64,000 nt of DNA, from contig CAWIXS010000026.1 in NCBI GenBank assembly GCA_963840075.1, forward strand, positions 1-64,000, given 5' to 3'. The DNA comes from AWTP1-13 sp963840075 (GTDB lineage: Bacteria > Pseudomonadota > Alphaproteobacteria > Rhizobiales > Hyphomicrobiaceae). Under the pieces are notes generated by a model that was given only the letters and a program-made list of their open reading frames with translations, made no database searches and was not told where the DNA came from. The translations under genes were made by a program, and so were the position numbers. Shown piece by piece: positions 8,652-16,367 of this stretch; position 1 is the first letter of the stretch, and each line of letters starts with the position of its first letter.

Positions 8652-8869
8652 ACCAGCAGCGCCAGCGTCGTCGCCGGCGGGGGGAAGGAACGGGGGTCGG
8701 TTCATAGAAACTCTGCATGATCCCGAGATCGCCACCTGTCCGCCCACCACGAACGCCCCCTGCGCCGCGCTGCGGAGGCCGCCCGGCGCCACCTTCGGCC
8801 CGGGCCGCCCGGGGGAAGCCCGGGGAAGCGGGGAGGGCCTCCCTGGGCCTCAGGAAGCGCCGCCAGGGG

Positions 8870-9292
8870 CTATCCGGCGAGGAACGCCCGCTCAGCAGCC
8901 GCCATCAGCGCGGTGTCGTCCTTCGCGGGCCACAGGTGGCCATACCGATCAAGCGTCAGCGTGATGGACGAATGCCCCGCATCTGGTCATGACCGCCTTG
9001 GTCGAGCCCCCAGCCGCCGGCTTCCTGCCGGGCAATGCACCAGGAGGCGAAGAAGTGCCTCAAGTTGTGTAGGCGCTGTATTTCGGCGCCAGCACCGGCC
9101 TGCCTTTCTTATCGACCACCGGCTTGTCGTTCTCGTCGAGCAGGGGCACGGCGACGCCAGCAGCGATCTGCAGCGGATGCCAGTGGCGCTTGACGATGTT
9201 TTGGTGCGTCTCGACGTTGCCCCTGCCGTTGGGAAACACAAGGTCGAGCTTGCTCTTCGGCCAAGCGATCTTCCATTCCTTTCAGGGCATTT
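8870..9292 (-). pseudogene. Tyrosine recombinase C-terminal remnant
   Basis: Only the catalytic end of an integrase remains, broken by several shifts. In order on the minus strand: KLDLVFPNGRGNVETHQNIV, then LDENDKPVVDKKGRPVLAPK, then HNLRHFFASWCIARQEAGG (the HxxR box), then HSSITLTLDRYGHLWPAKDD with the nucleophilic tyrosine, ending AAAERAFLAG before a TAG. The sequence pattern differs from the recombinase at 30-1071, so these are two separate integrases. Its position close to tRNA-Pro fits an element that used that tRNA as attachment site, but the junction itself is not visible. Confidence 0.75.
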
Positions 9293-9357
9293 ACCACAAG
9301 CGGCAGCAACGGCAGGGTGCGATAGCCCGCCCCGCTCTCGGCCCGGCTCCCTCCGGC

Positions 9358-9609
9358 TCACAAAGTCTCGTCGCTGTCGTCGCGCGCGACCGCATCGTCG
9401 TAGCCGCGCCGGGCGCTGAAGAACGCCAGCGCCATCAGACCCACGCCGACCGCCATCGTGACCACGACGCCCAAGGTGAGCGCAATCCAGCCGTGCATGC
9501 TGATCTCGGCCTCGACGTGCCACCACCCCTGCACCAGGAACGTCAGGGCAAGAATCGACAGGCCGGCCAGAACGATCGCCGCGAGGGTGCCGGGTGAGGG
9601 TCGAGGCAT
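9358..9609 (-). CDS. Small conserved membrane protein
   Basis: An 83-residue protein with two hydrophobic helices (TLAAIVLAGLSILALTFLV and IALTLGVVVTMAVGVGLMAL) and an acidic C-terminal tail. It lies immediately downstream of tRNA-Pro on the same strand and appears to belong to the host backbone, marking the right limit of the island. Function unknown. Confidence 0.55.
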   Translation of the reverse strand: MPRPSPGTLAAIVLAGLSILALTFLVQGWWHVEAEISMHGWIALTLGVVVTMAVGVGLMALAFFSARRGYDDAVARDDSDETL

Positions 9610-9651
9610 GCTGAGCGCCGCTCGAGGGGCCCTGCGAGAGATGCGAGGCGT

Positions 9652-9728
9652 TGGTCGGAGCGGGGAGATTCGAACTCCCGACCCCTTGCTCCCGAAGCAA
9701 GTGCGCTACCAGGCTGCGCTACGCTCCG
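9652..9728 (-). tRNA. tRNA-Pro (anticodon CGG)
   Basis: The minus strand gives a full cloverleaf: acceptor CGGAGCG/CGCTCCG, D-arm GCGCAGCCTGGTAGCGC, anticodon arm CTTGC-TTCGGGA-GCAAG with anticodon CGG, and T-arm with GTTCGAATC, followed by discriminator A and an encoded CCA. It is the likely landing site of the integrative element to its left. Confidence 0.95.
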
Positions 9729-9782
9729 CCCGACCTTGCGTCAAAGCTCGCCGCCGACAGGGAGGACGGCTGCGAGAGCCGC

Positions 9783-9812
9783 CTTATAACCACGCCCGCG
9801 ACCGCTAAGCAA
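9783..9812 (-). promoter_or_regulatory. Sigma-70-type promoter for tRNA-Pro
   Basis: On the minus strand TTGCTT and TATAAG are separated by 18 bases, ending 54 bases upstream of the mature tRNA 5' end. Both boxes match the housekeeping consensus well; the transcript would carry a short leader. Confidence 0.5.
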
Positions 9813-9830
9813 GCGAGGCTGGCGTCCGCT

Positions 9831-9912
9831 CGCGGGCGCGAGGCGTCAGGCCTCAACGAGGAGTACATCTACGGGGAGGACGGGTCCGCTCCGCGGGCGC
9901 GAGGCGTCAGGC
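9831..9912. repeat. 21-bp direct repeat covering the end of the flavin oxidoreductase gene
   Basis: CGCGGGCGCGAGGCGTCAGG plus C occurs at 9831-9851 and again at 9892-9912. The right copy contains the stop codon and last codons of the oxidoreductase gene, so the left copy looks like a duplicated gene end, as left by slippage or an insertion/excision event. Confidence 0.6.
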
Positions 9913-11025
9913 GCGAGCCTGGACCCCGGGCCGCACCATCGCCGCACCCGGCCAGATGGCGCGGGACACCCGCGCGTACTGCGGGGGATAGGCGATCTCG
10001 GCGCCGAGCCGCTCGGCCGCGTGCCACACCCAGCGCGGGTTGTCGAGGAAGGCGCGCGCCAGGGCCACGCAATCGGCCTGGCCCGACGCGACGATCGCCT
10101 CAGCCTGCGCCGGCTCGACGATGAGGCCGACGGCGCGCGTGACCATCCCGGTCTCGGCCCGCACCTTGGCGGCCATCGGCACCTGGTAACCGGGGCCGAG
10201 CGCGATCTTCATCTGCAGCACCGCCCCGCCGCCCGAGATGCAGACGTAGTCGTAGCCGGCGGCCTTGAGCGCGGCGGCGTGGACCACAGCATCGTCGGCC
10301 GTGAGCCCGCCCTCGGCCCAGTCGGTGCCGGTGATGCGCGCGCCGAGCACGACCCCGCGCGGGACCGCGGCGCGCACGGCGCGGGCGACGGCCAGAGGAA
10401 AGCGCAGGCGGTTCTCCAGGCTGCCGCCGTACGCATCGGTGCGCCGGTTCGAGAGCGGCGAGACGAACGAGTGCAGGAGGTAGCCGTGCGCGTTGTGCAG
10501 CTCGATGGCGTCGAAGCCGAGCCGCACGGAGCGCTCGGCGGCCCGGCGGAAGGCGGCCAGAACGCGCTCCATGCCCGCCTCGTCGAGCGCCGTGGGGGCG
10601 GGCGCGCCCTCGACGAGCGGATTGGCGGACGGCGCAACGGTTTGCCACGCGCCCTCCACGAGCGGCTTGCCGCCCTCCCATGCGCGCTGGCACGAGCCCT
10701 TGCGGCCGGCGTGCGCGAGCTGGATGGCAAAGCGCGCCCCCCCTGCGGCGACCTTGCGCGCGGCGGCCAGAACGCGCCCCAGCGCCGCCTCGTTGGCATC
10801 CGAGTAGAGCCCCAGGCAGCCCGGCGTGATGCGTCCGAGGCGCTCCACGGCGGTCGCCTCGACGACAACGAGGCCGGCGCCGGTCATGGCGAGTTGCATC
10901 AGGTGCTGCAAGTGCCAGTCGGTGGCGTCGCCGTCCTCGGCGGAATACTGGCACATGGGCGCGACGGCGATGCGGTTGGGCAGCGTGATGGGGCCCAGTT
11001 CGAGCGGGGAGAAGAGATGGGGCAC
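9907..11025 (-). CDS. NADH:flavin oxidoreductase, Old Yellow Enzyme (YqjM-like)
   Basis: An FMN-dependent ene-reductase of 372 residues, the normal length for the YqjM subgroup. Typical features are visible: NRIAVAPMCQYSAEDGDATD near residues 17-36 (with the cysteine that tunes the flavin), FAIQLAHAGRKGS, the substrate-binding HNAH in FDAIELHNAHGYLLHSFVSP, then SNRRTDAYGGSLENR and a C-terminal FMN-phosphate region (ADCVALARAFLDNPRWVWHA). Such enzymes reduce activated C=C bonds of enals, enones or nitro compounds with NAD(P)H; the natural substrate is rarely known. The start is GTG with AAGG upstream. The gene stands alone between tRNA-Pro and a small divergent secreted-protein gene. Confidence 0.9.
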   Translation of the reverse strand: MPHLFSPLELGPITLPNRIAVAPMCQYSAEDGDATDWHLQHLMQLAMTGAGLVVVEATAVERLGRITPGCLGLYSDANEAALGRVLAAARKVAAGGARFAIQLAHAGRKGSCQRAWEGGKPLVEGAWQTVAPSANPLVEGAPAPTALDEAGMERVLAAFRRAAERSVRLGFDAIELHNAHGYLLHSFVSPLSNRRTDAYGGSLENRLRFPLAVARAVRAAVPRGVVLGARITGTDWAEGGLTADDAVVHAAALKAAGYDYVCISGGGAVLQMKIALGPGYQVPMAAKVRAETGMVTRAVGLIVEPAQAEAIVASGQADCVALARAFLDNPRWVWHAAERLGAEIAYPPQYARVSRAIWPGAAMVRPGVQARA

Positions 11026-11231
11026 GGGCGGAACCTTGGCGGGAACGAGCAGCCGGAAAAGCGCCGCTCATGTTGCGGGAGCCCCATAGTGCTGGCAGCT
11101 TTGGCCCGATGCAAGCCGCAACCCTGCAGTCCTGATTCACGATGCGGGCACATTTTGCGGGTCCGGCGTGCCGCAACTCCCTAGATCGACCGGGGACGGG
11201 GACGTGCAACATCGAGAGGTGAGCAAGCCCC

Positions 11232-11480
11232 ATGCGTATGCTACTGGCTGTCGCGATGGTTCTGGCAGCGATGCTGGCGGGAGCTTCGGCGTTGGAAGCT
11301 CAACAGCGCGGCAAGGCGAAGCGCTACTACTACAACGCCCCGAGATACTACTACGCACCCAGAGTAGAGTCCGAGTGCCAGCGGCGCGCCCGGGCGGAGG
11401 ACCCGAGCGGCCAGTACGCGGGCTACCCGTGCTGGGCGCGCGAGAGCTTCGGCCGGGGCGGGTCGGGCCGCGGCCAGTAA
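11232..11480 (+). CDS. Small secreted protein
   Basis: An 82-residue protein with a clear Sec signal peptide (MRMLLAVAMVLAAMLAGASA, cleavage after ALEA or nearby). The mature part is basic and Tyr-rich (KRYYYNAPRYYYAPRV) with two cysteines in ECQRRARAEDPSGQYAGYPC, an arrangement I have seen in small exported proteins of Hyphomicrobiales. A hairpin follows the stop. Function unknown; cell-envelope location inferred. Confidence 0.65.
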   Translation: MRMLLAVAMVLAAMLAGASALEAQQRGKAKRYYYNAPRYYYAPRVESECQRRARAEDPSGQYAGYPCWARESFGRGGSGRGQ

Positions 11481-11527
11481 CCCGGCGGAGCTGAATGCCG
11501 CGTCGCAGGCTGGAGGGGTAGGGTAGA

Positions 11528-11556
11528 AGGCCCCGGCGCTCGGAAAACCGGGGCCT
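11528..11556. terminator. Hairpin downstream of the small secreted-protein gene
   Basis: A perfect 9-base stem (AGGCCCCGG/CCGGGGCCT) with an 11-base loop lies 47 bases after the stop at 11480. No T-run follows, so it is a candidate terminator only. The rest of 11481-11783 holds no gene. Confidence 0.45.
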
Positions 11557-11759
11557 CCTGATCCGCTGGAGCGCCAGGACAGTCGACAAGCGCTCGAGGA
11601 TCCAGCGGGCCCGGGCCGAACCAAGGTGCGGTCGAGGTGCGGCCTGGGCCCCGCCTGCCCAACGAGTTACGGGGGGCAGGGCCGCCAAGCTAGCGTCGCA
11701 TCCGTGAAGACCCGGTTAAGACACGACCCTGCGGCTGACGAAAGCCGGGGGTCGGACCT

Positions 11760-11782
11760 GGTCAGACCCGCAGGGTCTGACC
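11760..11782. repeat. Palindromic element (GGTCAGACCC family), compact form
   Basis: GGTCAGACCC and GGGTCTGACC face each other across three bases, two bases from the stop of the dehydrogenase gene. The arm is shared with the larger elements at 14216, 48712, 51092 and 60727. Confidence 0.6.
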
Positions 11783-11783
11783 C

Positions 11784-12860
11784 CTACGCGTTGTCGCCCG
11801 CGAGCGCGTCGCAGACCGCGCGGGTCACCTGAGCCGTGGTGGCCTTGCCGCCGAGATCGGGGGTGTGCAGGGCCGCATCGGCGGTGACGCGCTCGATCGC
11901 GCGCATCAGGCGCGCCGCGGCGGCCGCCTTGCCCAGATGCTCGAGCAGCATGACGCTCGACCAGAAGGTGCCGACCGGGTTGGCGATGCCCTTGCCGGTG
12001 ATGTCGAAGGCCGAGCCGTGGATCGGCTCGAACATGGAGGGGAAGGTGCGCTCAGGGTTCAGGTTGGCGGTCGGCGCGATGCCGAGCGAGCCTGCCAGCG
12101 CCGCGGCGAGGTCGGAGAGGATGTCGGCATGCAGATTGGTGGCGACGATGGTGTCGAGCGACGCCGGCTTCAGGGTCATGCGCACGGTCATGGCGTCGAC
12201 CAGCATCTTGTCCCAGGTCACGTCGGCAAACTCGGCGGCTACCTCGGCGGCGATCTCGTCCCACAGCACCATGCCATGGCGCTGGGCGTTCGACTTGGTG
12301 ACGACGGTGAGGAGCTTGCGCGGGCGCGAGCGCGCCAGGGCGAAGGCGAAGCGCATGATGCGGGCGATGCCGGCGCGCGTGAACATCGACACGTCGGTCG
12401 CCACCTCCTCGGGCAGCCCGCGATGCACCCGGCCGCCGACGCCGGCGTACTCGCCCTCGGAGTTCTCGCGCACGATCACCCAGTCGAGCTCGGGCCCCGA
12501 GACGCCGCGCAGCGGGCTCACGATGCCCGGCAGGATGCGCGTGGGGCGCACGTTGGCGTACTGATCGAAGGGCTGGCAGATGGCGAGCCGCAAGCCCCAC
12601 AGCGTGATGTGGTCGGGCACGTCGGGTGCACCCGCGGAGCCGAACAGGATGGCGTCGTGCTTGCCGATGAGGTCGAGGCCGTCGGCCGGCATGAAGGCGC
12701 CGGTCCTCTTGTAGCGCTCCGTACCCCAGTCGAAACGGTCGACGGCGAGCTGGAAGCCGCCATCGCGCCGCGCGCACGCCTCGAGCACCTCTACGCCCGC
12801 CGCGATCACCTCGGTGCCGATGCCGTCGCCCGGAATGGCGGCGATGCGATAGGTGCGCAT
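11784..12860 (-). CDS. Tartrate / D-malate dehydrogenase family protein
   Basis: A 358-residue beta-decarboxylating dehydrogenase of the isopropylmalate/isocitrate dehydrogenase fold. Visible signatures are the N-terminal IAAIPGDGIGTEVI, the substrate arginines in RPTRILPG and VRENSEGEYAG, the catalytic Lys in VTKSNAQRHGMVLW, metal-binding aspartates in VDAMTVRMTL and TNLHADILSDLAAAL, and the cofactor region EPIHGSAFDITGKGIANPVG. Sequence style and length fit the tartrate dehydrogenase/D-malate decarboxylase branch (TtuC/DmlA) rather than LeuB. It would oxidise D-malate or tartrate with NAD+ in the cytoplasm. It is monocistronic here. The exact substrate cannot be told from sequence. Confidence 0.8.
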   Translation of the reverse strand: MRTYRIAAIPGDGIGTEVIAAGVEVLEACARRDGGFQLAVDRFDWGTERYKRTGAFMPADGLDLIGKHDAILFGSAGAPDVPDHITLWGLRLAICQPFDQYANVRPTRILPGIVSPLRGVSGPELDWVIVRENSEGEYAGVGGRVHRGLPEEVATDVSMFTRAGIARIMRFAFALARSRPRKLLTVVTKSNAQRHGMVLWDEIAAEVAAEFADVTWDKMLVDAMTVRMTLKPASLDTIVATNLHADILSDLAAALAGSLGIAPTANLNPERTFPSMFEPIHGSAFDITGKGIANPVGTFWSSVMLLEHLGKAAAAARLMRAIERVTADAALHTPDLGGKATTAQVTRAVCDALAGDNA

Positions 12861-12893
12861 GATGCGTGCTGCTTTCCCTCTCTGAAGGTTTCA

Positions 12894-12928
12894 GGTTTCA
12901 GGCCGGACCGTCCGATCGCCCTGAAACC
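12894..12928. terminator. Hairpin downstream of mltG
   Basis: GGTTTCAGG and CCTGAAACC form a perfect 9-base stem with a 17-base loop, 14 bases beyond the mltG stop on the minus strand. A tandem CTGGAAC motif follows. It may be a terminator or a REP-like element. Confidence 0.4.
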
Positions 12929-12942
12929 TGGAACCTGGAACC

Positions 12943-14190
12943 TCACCTCTTGGGCTTGGCGGGCTCGGTCGTCGACGTCCAGGGCCCCTCGCCCGCCCCT
13001 TTGCTCTTCTCGTTTTGCCCCTCTGCTGCGGCCTTGGCCTTCTCCCTCTCGAAGGCGCGGTACTTCTGCACGTTGACGTTGTGGTCCTTGAGCGTCTCGG
13101 AGAAAGCATGGCCGCCCTTGCCGTCGGCGACGAAGTAGAGGGCCTTGGTGCTCGCCGGGTTGAGCACGGCCTCGATGGCCGCCTTGCCCGGATTGCAGAT
13201 CGCCGTCGGCGGCAGACCGTAGATCTGATAGGTGTTGTGCGCCGTTTTGCGCCCGATCTCGCTCTTCAGAATCGGCCTCCCCCAAGCCACCTTGCCACCG
13301 TCGAGGCCGTAGAGAATGGTCGGATCGGAGTCGAGCCGCATGTTCTTCCTGAGCCGGTTCACGAAGACTGCCGCCACCTTGTCGCGCTCGTCGTTGCGGC
13401 CCGTCTCCTTCTCGACGATCGATGCCAGCACGAGCGCCTCCTCCCAGCTCCTGAGCGGCAGGTCCTTCTGGCGCTGCGCCCACAGCTTGTCGGCGAGCTT
13501 GCGCGACTCGGCGCGCATCATTTCGACGACCTTCTGGCGCTCGTCGCTGCGCCGGATGTCGTACGACGCGGGCAGCAGCGAGCCCTCGGGCGGCACCTCG
13601 GCGATCTCGCCCGAGAGGCTCGGATCGCCCTTCAGCCGCTCCACGATCTGCCAGCTGGTCAGGCCTTCCGGAATCGTCACCCGGTAGATGATGGTCTTGC
13701 CTTCCACGAGGATGTCGATCACCTGGCGCACGCTCGCCGCTTTGGGGATCTGGTACTCGCCCGCCTTGAGGCTCACCGGCCGCCCGCTGTCGGTCCAGCC
13801 GGCAAGGTGCAGCATCCGGTAGCCGGCGGTGAACAGCCACTGGCTGGAGATCACCCCCAAGCGCTCGAGGCGGACGGCGATCTCCTGCGCGCCCTCGCCC
13901 CTGCGAATTTCCACCGTCTTGGCCGCCTGCAGCGGGCCCGGCGCACTGATCCAGCTCTGCAGCACCAGCGCCGCGGCTCCGGCGAGCGCCATCAGCACCA
14001 CCAGCAGCGTGAAGACCCCGCTGACGACGCGGAACAGGCCGCGCGATGCGCCCGGCTCCCGCGCGAAGCGGCGCCGGCGCACTCTCCGCGCCGCGGGGCG
14101 GGTGGGCTCCAGCCGCTCCGCAGGACTGCGCGGCAACGCCCCGGTTGCGCGTCCGCTGTAATGCGGTTCAACCGGCCGGCGACTGCTCAT
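12943..14190 (-). CDS. mltG: Endolytic murein transglycosylase MltG
   Basis: A 415-residue YceG-like protein that cleaves nascent glycan strands in the periplasm and so helps set chain length. A basic cytoplasmic leader of about 55 residues precedes one membrane helix (VFTLLVVLMALAGAAALVLQ). A LysM-like region (EIRRGEGAQEIAVRLERLGV ... LKAGEYQIPKAASVRQVIDI) is followed by the YceG catalytic domain with the essential glutamate in LASIVEKETG and the conserved DPTILYGLDGG, NTYQIYGLPPTAICNPG and ALYFVADGKGGHAFS motifs. It lies downstream of fabF in the usual alphaproteobacterial order. A short charged tail after YRAFEREK is variable. Confidence 0.95.
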   Translation of the reverse strand: MSSRRPVEPHYSGRATGALPRSPAERLEPTRPAARRVRRRRFAREPGASRGLFRVVSGVFTLLVVLMALAGAAALVLQSWISAPGPLQAAKTVEIRRGEGAQEIAVRLERLGVISSQWLFTAGYRMLHLAGWTDSGRPVSLKAGEYQIPKAASVRQVIDILVEGKTIIYRVTIPEGLTSWQIVERLKGDPSLSGEIAEVPPEGSLLPASYDIRRSDERQKVVEMMRAESRKLADKLWAQRQKDLPLRSWEEALVLASIVEKETGRNDERDKVAAVFVNRLRKNMRLDSDPTILYGLDGGKVAWGRPILKSEIGRKTAHNTYQIYGLPPTAICNPGKAAIEAVLNPASTKALYFVADGKGGHAFSETLKDHNVNVQKYRAFEREKAKAAAEGQNEKSKGAGEGPWTSTTEPAKPKR

Positions 14191-14215
14191 GGGCTCACTC
14201 CTCCCAGCCGCCCGA

Positions 14216-14283
14216 CGGGGTCAGACCCCTGACGCAAGCCAGTGCTTCGAAATCTCGGCGTCGCAGTCAGGGGTCTGACCCCG
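14216..14283. repeat. Palindromic element, 68 bp, intergenic
   Basis: Perfect 18-base arms CGGGGTCAGACCCCTGAC and GTCAGGGGTCTGACCCCG enclose 32 bases. It lies between mltG and fabF, 26 bases upstream of the mltG start. It is the cleanest intergenic member of a family that also occurs inside genes. Confidence 0.85.
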
Positions 14284-14416
14284 CACGGTGGCAGATGTCG
14301 CAGGCGTACCGGCGATCGATTCCGGCCTTGGCAGCTTTAGCCCAAATGTGGCGAAAGCGCGTTGCCCGCGCAAGCGCCAGAGCTGCCGCGCTTTGTGTGT
14401 GTGCGGAGTGAACGGA

Positions 14417-14487
14417 GTAGGTTGGGTCGAGCAGTTGGGTCTGCCCCCGGCATTCGCCAGGCATTCGCCGGGGTCGACCCAACCTAC
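14417..14487. repeat. Inverted repeat overlapping the fabF stop codon
   Basis: GTAGGTTGGGTCGA (14417-14430) and TCGACCCAACCTAC (14474-14487) are perfect 14-base arms. The right arm contains the fabF TAG, so the element forms the end of the gene and may act as its terminator. It is a different family from the GGGGTCAGACCCC elements. Confidence 0.7.
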
Positions 14488-15749
14488 GCCGCGAGGCGCC
14501 GCAGGACCAGCGAGGCGTTGGTGCCGCCGAAGCCGAACGAGTTGGAAAGCACCGTGTCGATGCTGCGCTTCCTGGCCTCGTGCGGAACGAGATCGATGGC
14601 CGTCGCCACCGAGGGATTGTCGAGGTTGAGCGTGGGCGGCGCGATGCTGTCGCGCATGGCGAGCACGGAGAAGATGGCCTCCACCGCGCCGGCTGCGCCC
14701 AGAAGGTGGCCGGTCGCCGACTTGGTCGACGACATCGAGAGCTCACCGGCGGCGTTGCCGAACAGGCGCTCCACAGCGGCGAGCTCGATCTCGTCGCCCA
14801 TGGTCGAGGTGCCGTGCGCGTTGACGTACTGGATGTCGCTGGGCCCGATGTTGGCGCGCTTCAGCGCCATGCGCATGGAGCGATAGGCACCGTCGCCATC
14901 CTCCGACGGGGCCGTGATGTGGAAGGCGTCGCCCGACATGCCGTAGCCGATCACCTCAGCGTAGATGCGGGCCCCGCGTGCCCGGGCGTGCTCCAGGCTC
15001 TCGAGCACCACCACGCCCGCGCCCTCACCCATGACGAAGCCGTCACGGTCCCTGTCGTAGGGCCGCGAGGCCTTGGTCGGCCGGTCGTTGAACTTGGTCG
15101 AGAGCGCCTTGCACGCGGCAAAGCCCGCCATCGCGATCCGGCAGATCGGGCTCTCGGTGCCGCCCGCCAGCATCACGTCGGCATCACCCAGCGCAATGAG
15201 GCGCGAGGCGTCGCCGATGGCGTGCGCGCCGGTGGAGCAGGCGGTGACGACGGCGTGGTTGGGCCCCTTGAGGCCGTGCCTGATCGAGACGTACCCGGAG
15301 GCCAGATTGATGAGCCGCCCCGGGATGAAGAACGGGCTGACGCGCCGGGGGCCCTTGTCGCGCAGCAGGAGCGACGTTTCCGCGATGCCGCTGAGCCCAC
15401 CGATGCCGGAGCCGATGAGCACGCCGGTGCTCTCCTGCTTCTCGGGCGTGTCGGCGTTCCAATCGGCGTCGCGCAGGGCGAGGTCGGCTGCCCCCATGGC
15501 GAAGACGATGAAATCGTCGACCTTGCGCTGCTCCTTGGGCTCCATCCAATCGTCGGGATTGAACTTGCCCTCCGACGTTGGCCCGCGCGGCACGAAGCAC
15601 GCGATCTGGGAAGCGAGGTCGTCGACGGGAAACTCCTCGATGCGGCGTGCACCGCTCCTGCCCTCGAGAAGACGAGACCAGCTCGTCTCCACGCCGCAGC
15701 CCAGCGGAGTCACGAGACCGAGCCCGGTGATAACGACGCGACGCAACAT
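14484..15749 (-). CDS. fabF: 3-oxoacyl-[acyl-carrier-protein] synthase II
   Basis: KAS II, 421 residues, which condenses malonyl-ACP with acyl-ACP in chain elongation. The thiolase-fold catalytic triad is complete: Cys in VTACSTGAHAIGDA, His in VNAHGTSTMGDE, and His in STKSATGHLLGAAGA; the glycine-rich NSFGFGGTNASLVLRR closes the protein. It follows acpP with a 93-base spacer and completes the fabD-fabG-acpP-fabF order. The start MLRRVVITGLGLVTPLG is standard. The last residue is set by a palindromic element that carries the stop codon. Confidence 0.96.
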   Translation of the reverse strand: MLRRVVITGLGLVTPLGCGVETSWSRLLEGRSGARRIEEFPVDDLASQIACFVPRGPTSEGKFNPDDWMEPKEQRKVDDFIVFAMGAADLALRDADWNADTPEKQESTGVLIGSGIGGLSGIAETSLLLRDKGPRRVSPFFIPGRLINLASGYVSIRHGLKGPNHAVVTACSTGAHAIGDASRLIALGDADVMLAGGTESPICRIAMAGFAACKALSTKFNDRPTKASRPYDRDRDGFVMGEGAGVVVLESLEHARARGARIYAEVIGYGMSGDAFHITAPSEDGDGAYRSMRMALKRANIGPSDIQYVNAHGTSTMGDEIELAAVERLFGNAAGELSMSSTKSATGHLLGAAGAVEAIFSVLAMRDSIAPPTLNLDNPSVATAIDLVPHEARKRSIDTVLSNSFGFGGTNASLVLRRLAA

Positions 15750-15842
15750 TCCTGGTCCCGATTAGGCCCCCTTGTTGCCCCGGCGCGCGGTTGCTCGCTC
15801 GGGGCGTCGTCTTCGCACGGGAGATCGGAAGGTGCGTTTCGA

Positions 15843-16106
15843 CTAGGCCGCGGGCGGCGGCGTGCCCGCTGCGCTCGCATGCTGCTCGAGGAACTTGACG
15901 GCATCACCCACCGTCTGGATGCGCTCGGCGGCGTCATCCGGAATCTCGCATCCGAACTCCTCCTCGAACGCCATGACCAGCTCGACGGTATCCAGGCTGT
16001 CAGCGCCCAGATCGTCGATGAAGCTCGCGCTGTCGGTGACCTTTTCGGACTCCACGCACAGGTGCTCTACTACGATCTTCTTCACGCGCTCTGCGACGTT
16101 GCTCAT
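15843..16106 (-). CDS. acpP: Acyl carrier protein
   Basis: An 87-residue ACP, the acyl shuttle of fatty-acid synthesis. The phosphopantetheine site is Ser in DDLGADSLDTVELVMAFEEE, embedded in the usual acidic helix II. Helix I and the rest are typical (MSNVAERVKKIVVEHLCVES ... GDAVKFLEQHA). The start at 16106 gives the conserved MSNVAERV opening; the longer frame upstream is noise. The tail after the last helix (SAAGTPPPAA) is slightly longer than in E. coli, as often in Hyphomicrobiales. A 261-base spacer separates it from fabG and could hold its own promoter. Confidence 0.96.
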   Translation of the reverse strand: MSNVAERVKKIVVEHLCVESEKVTDSASFIDDLGADSLDTVELVMAFEEEFGCEIPDDAAERIQTVGDAVKFLEQHASAAGTPPPAA

Positions 16107-16367
16107 CGGTGTATTTCCTCGGCTGCCCTGTCTGTCTGCGGATCCAAGCTGTGCTGTTCTTCTTCGCGTCGACCTGTCGGTACACAAACCCCGAGCCTGC
16201 GAGAGCGCCACTGCCCATGCCGGAGGCGGACGCGTTTGCCGCAGCCGCCCGTCTCCCCCGAGTTCGGGCTCGCAAATCACGGGCTCGTTAACATACTTCA
16301 TCTGGCTTGACCAGCACCTCCGAGTGCAGCGCCGCGGACGGGTCTGGAGGATTTTCTCCAAGCCCCG

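Larger units (their letters stand above)
8109..8869. other. Gene-free, palindrome-rich stretch
   Basis: No convincing coding frame; the many overlapping open frames are a product of the high GC content. What stands out is a cluster of perfect inverted repeats between 8476 and 8651 (listed separately) and a near-repeat of CCCCACGCACG at 8391-8401 and 8450-8460. It lies just 3' of the integrase wreck at 8870 and may be the old regulatory or replication-control region of the island. Confidence 0.4.

Noticed and set aside
8025..8720. 231-residue plus-strand frame in the palindrome-rich stretch
   Set aside because: Composition is Arg/Ala/Pro noise, it is antisense to the better-supported exported protein at its 5' end, and it runs through the inverted repeats.
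10021..11184. Long plus-strand frame (387 residues) opposite the flavin oxidoreductase gene
   Set aside because: It is the antisense shadow of a clear Old Yellow Enzyme; composition is Arg/His/Gly noise typical of reverse frames in GC-rich genes.
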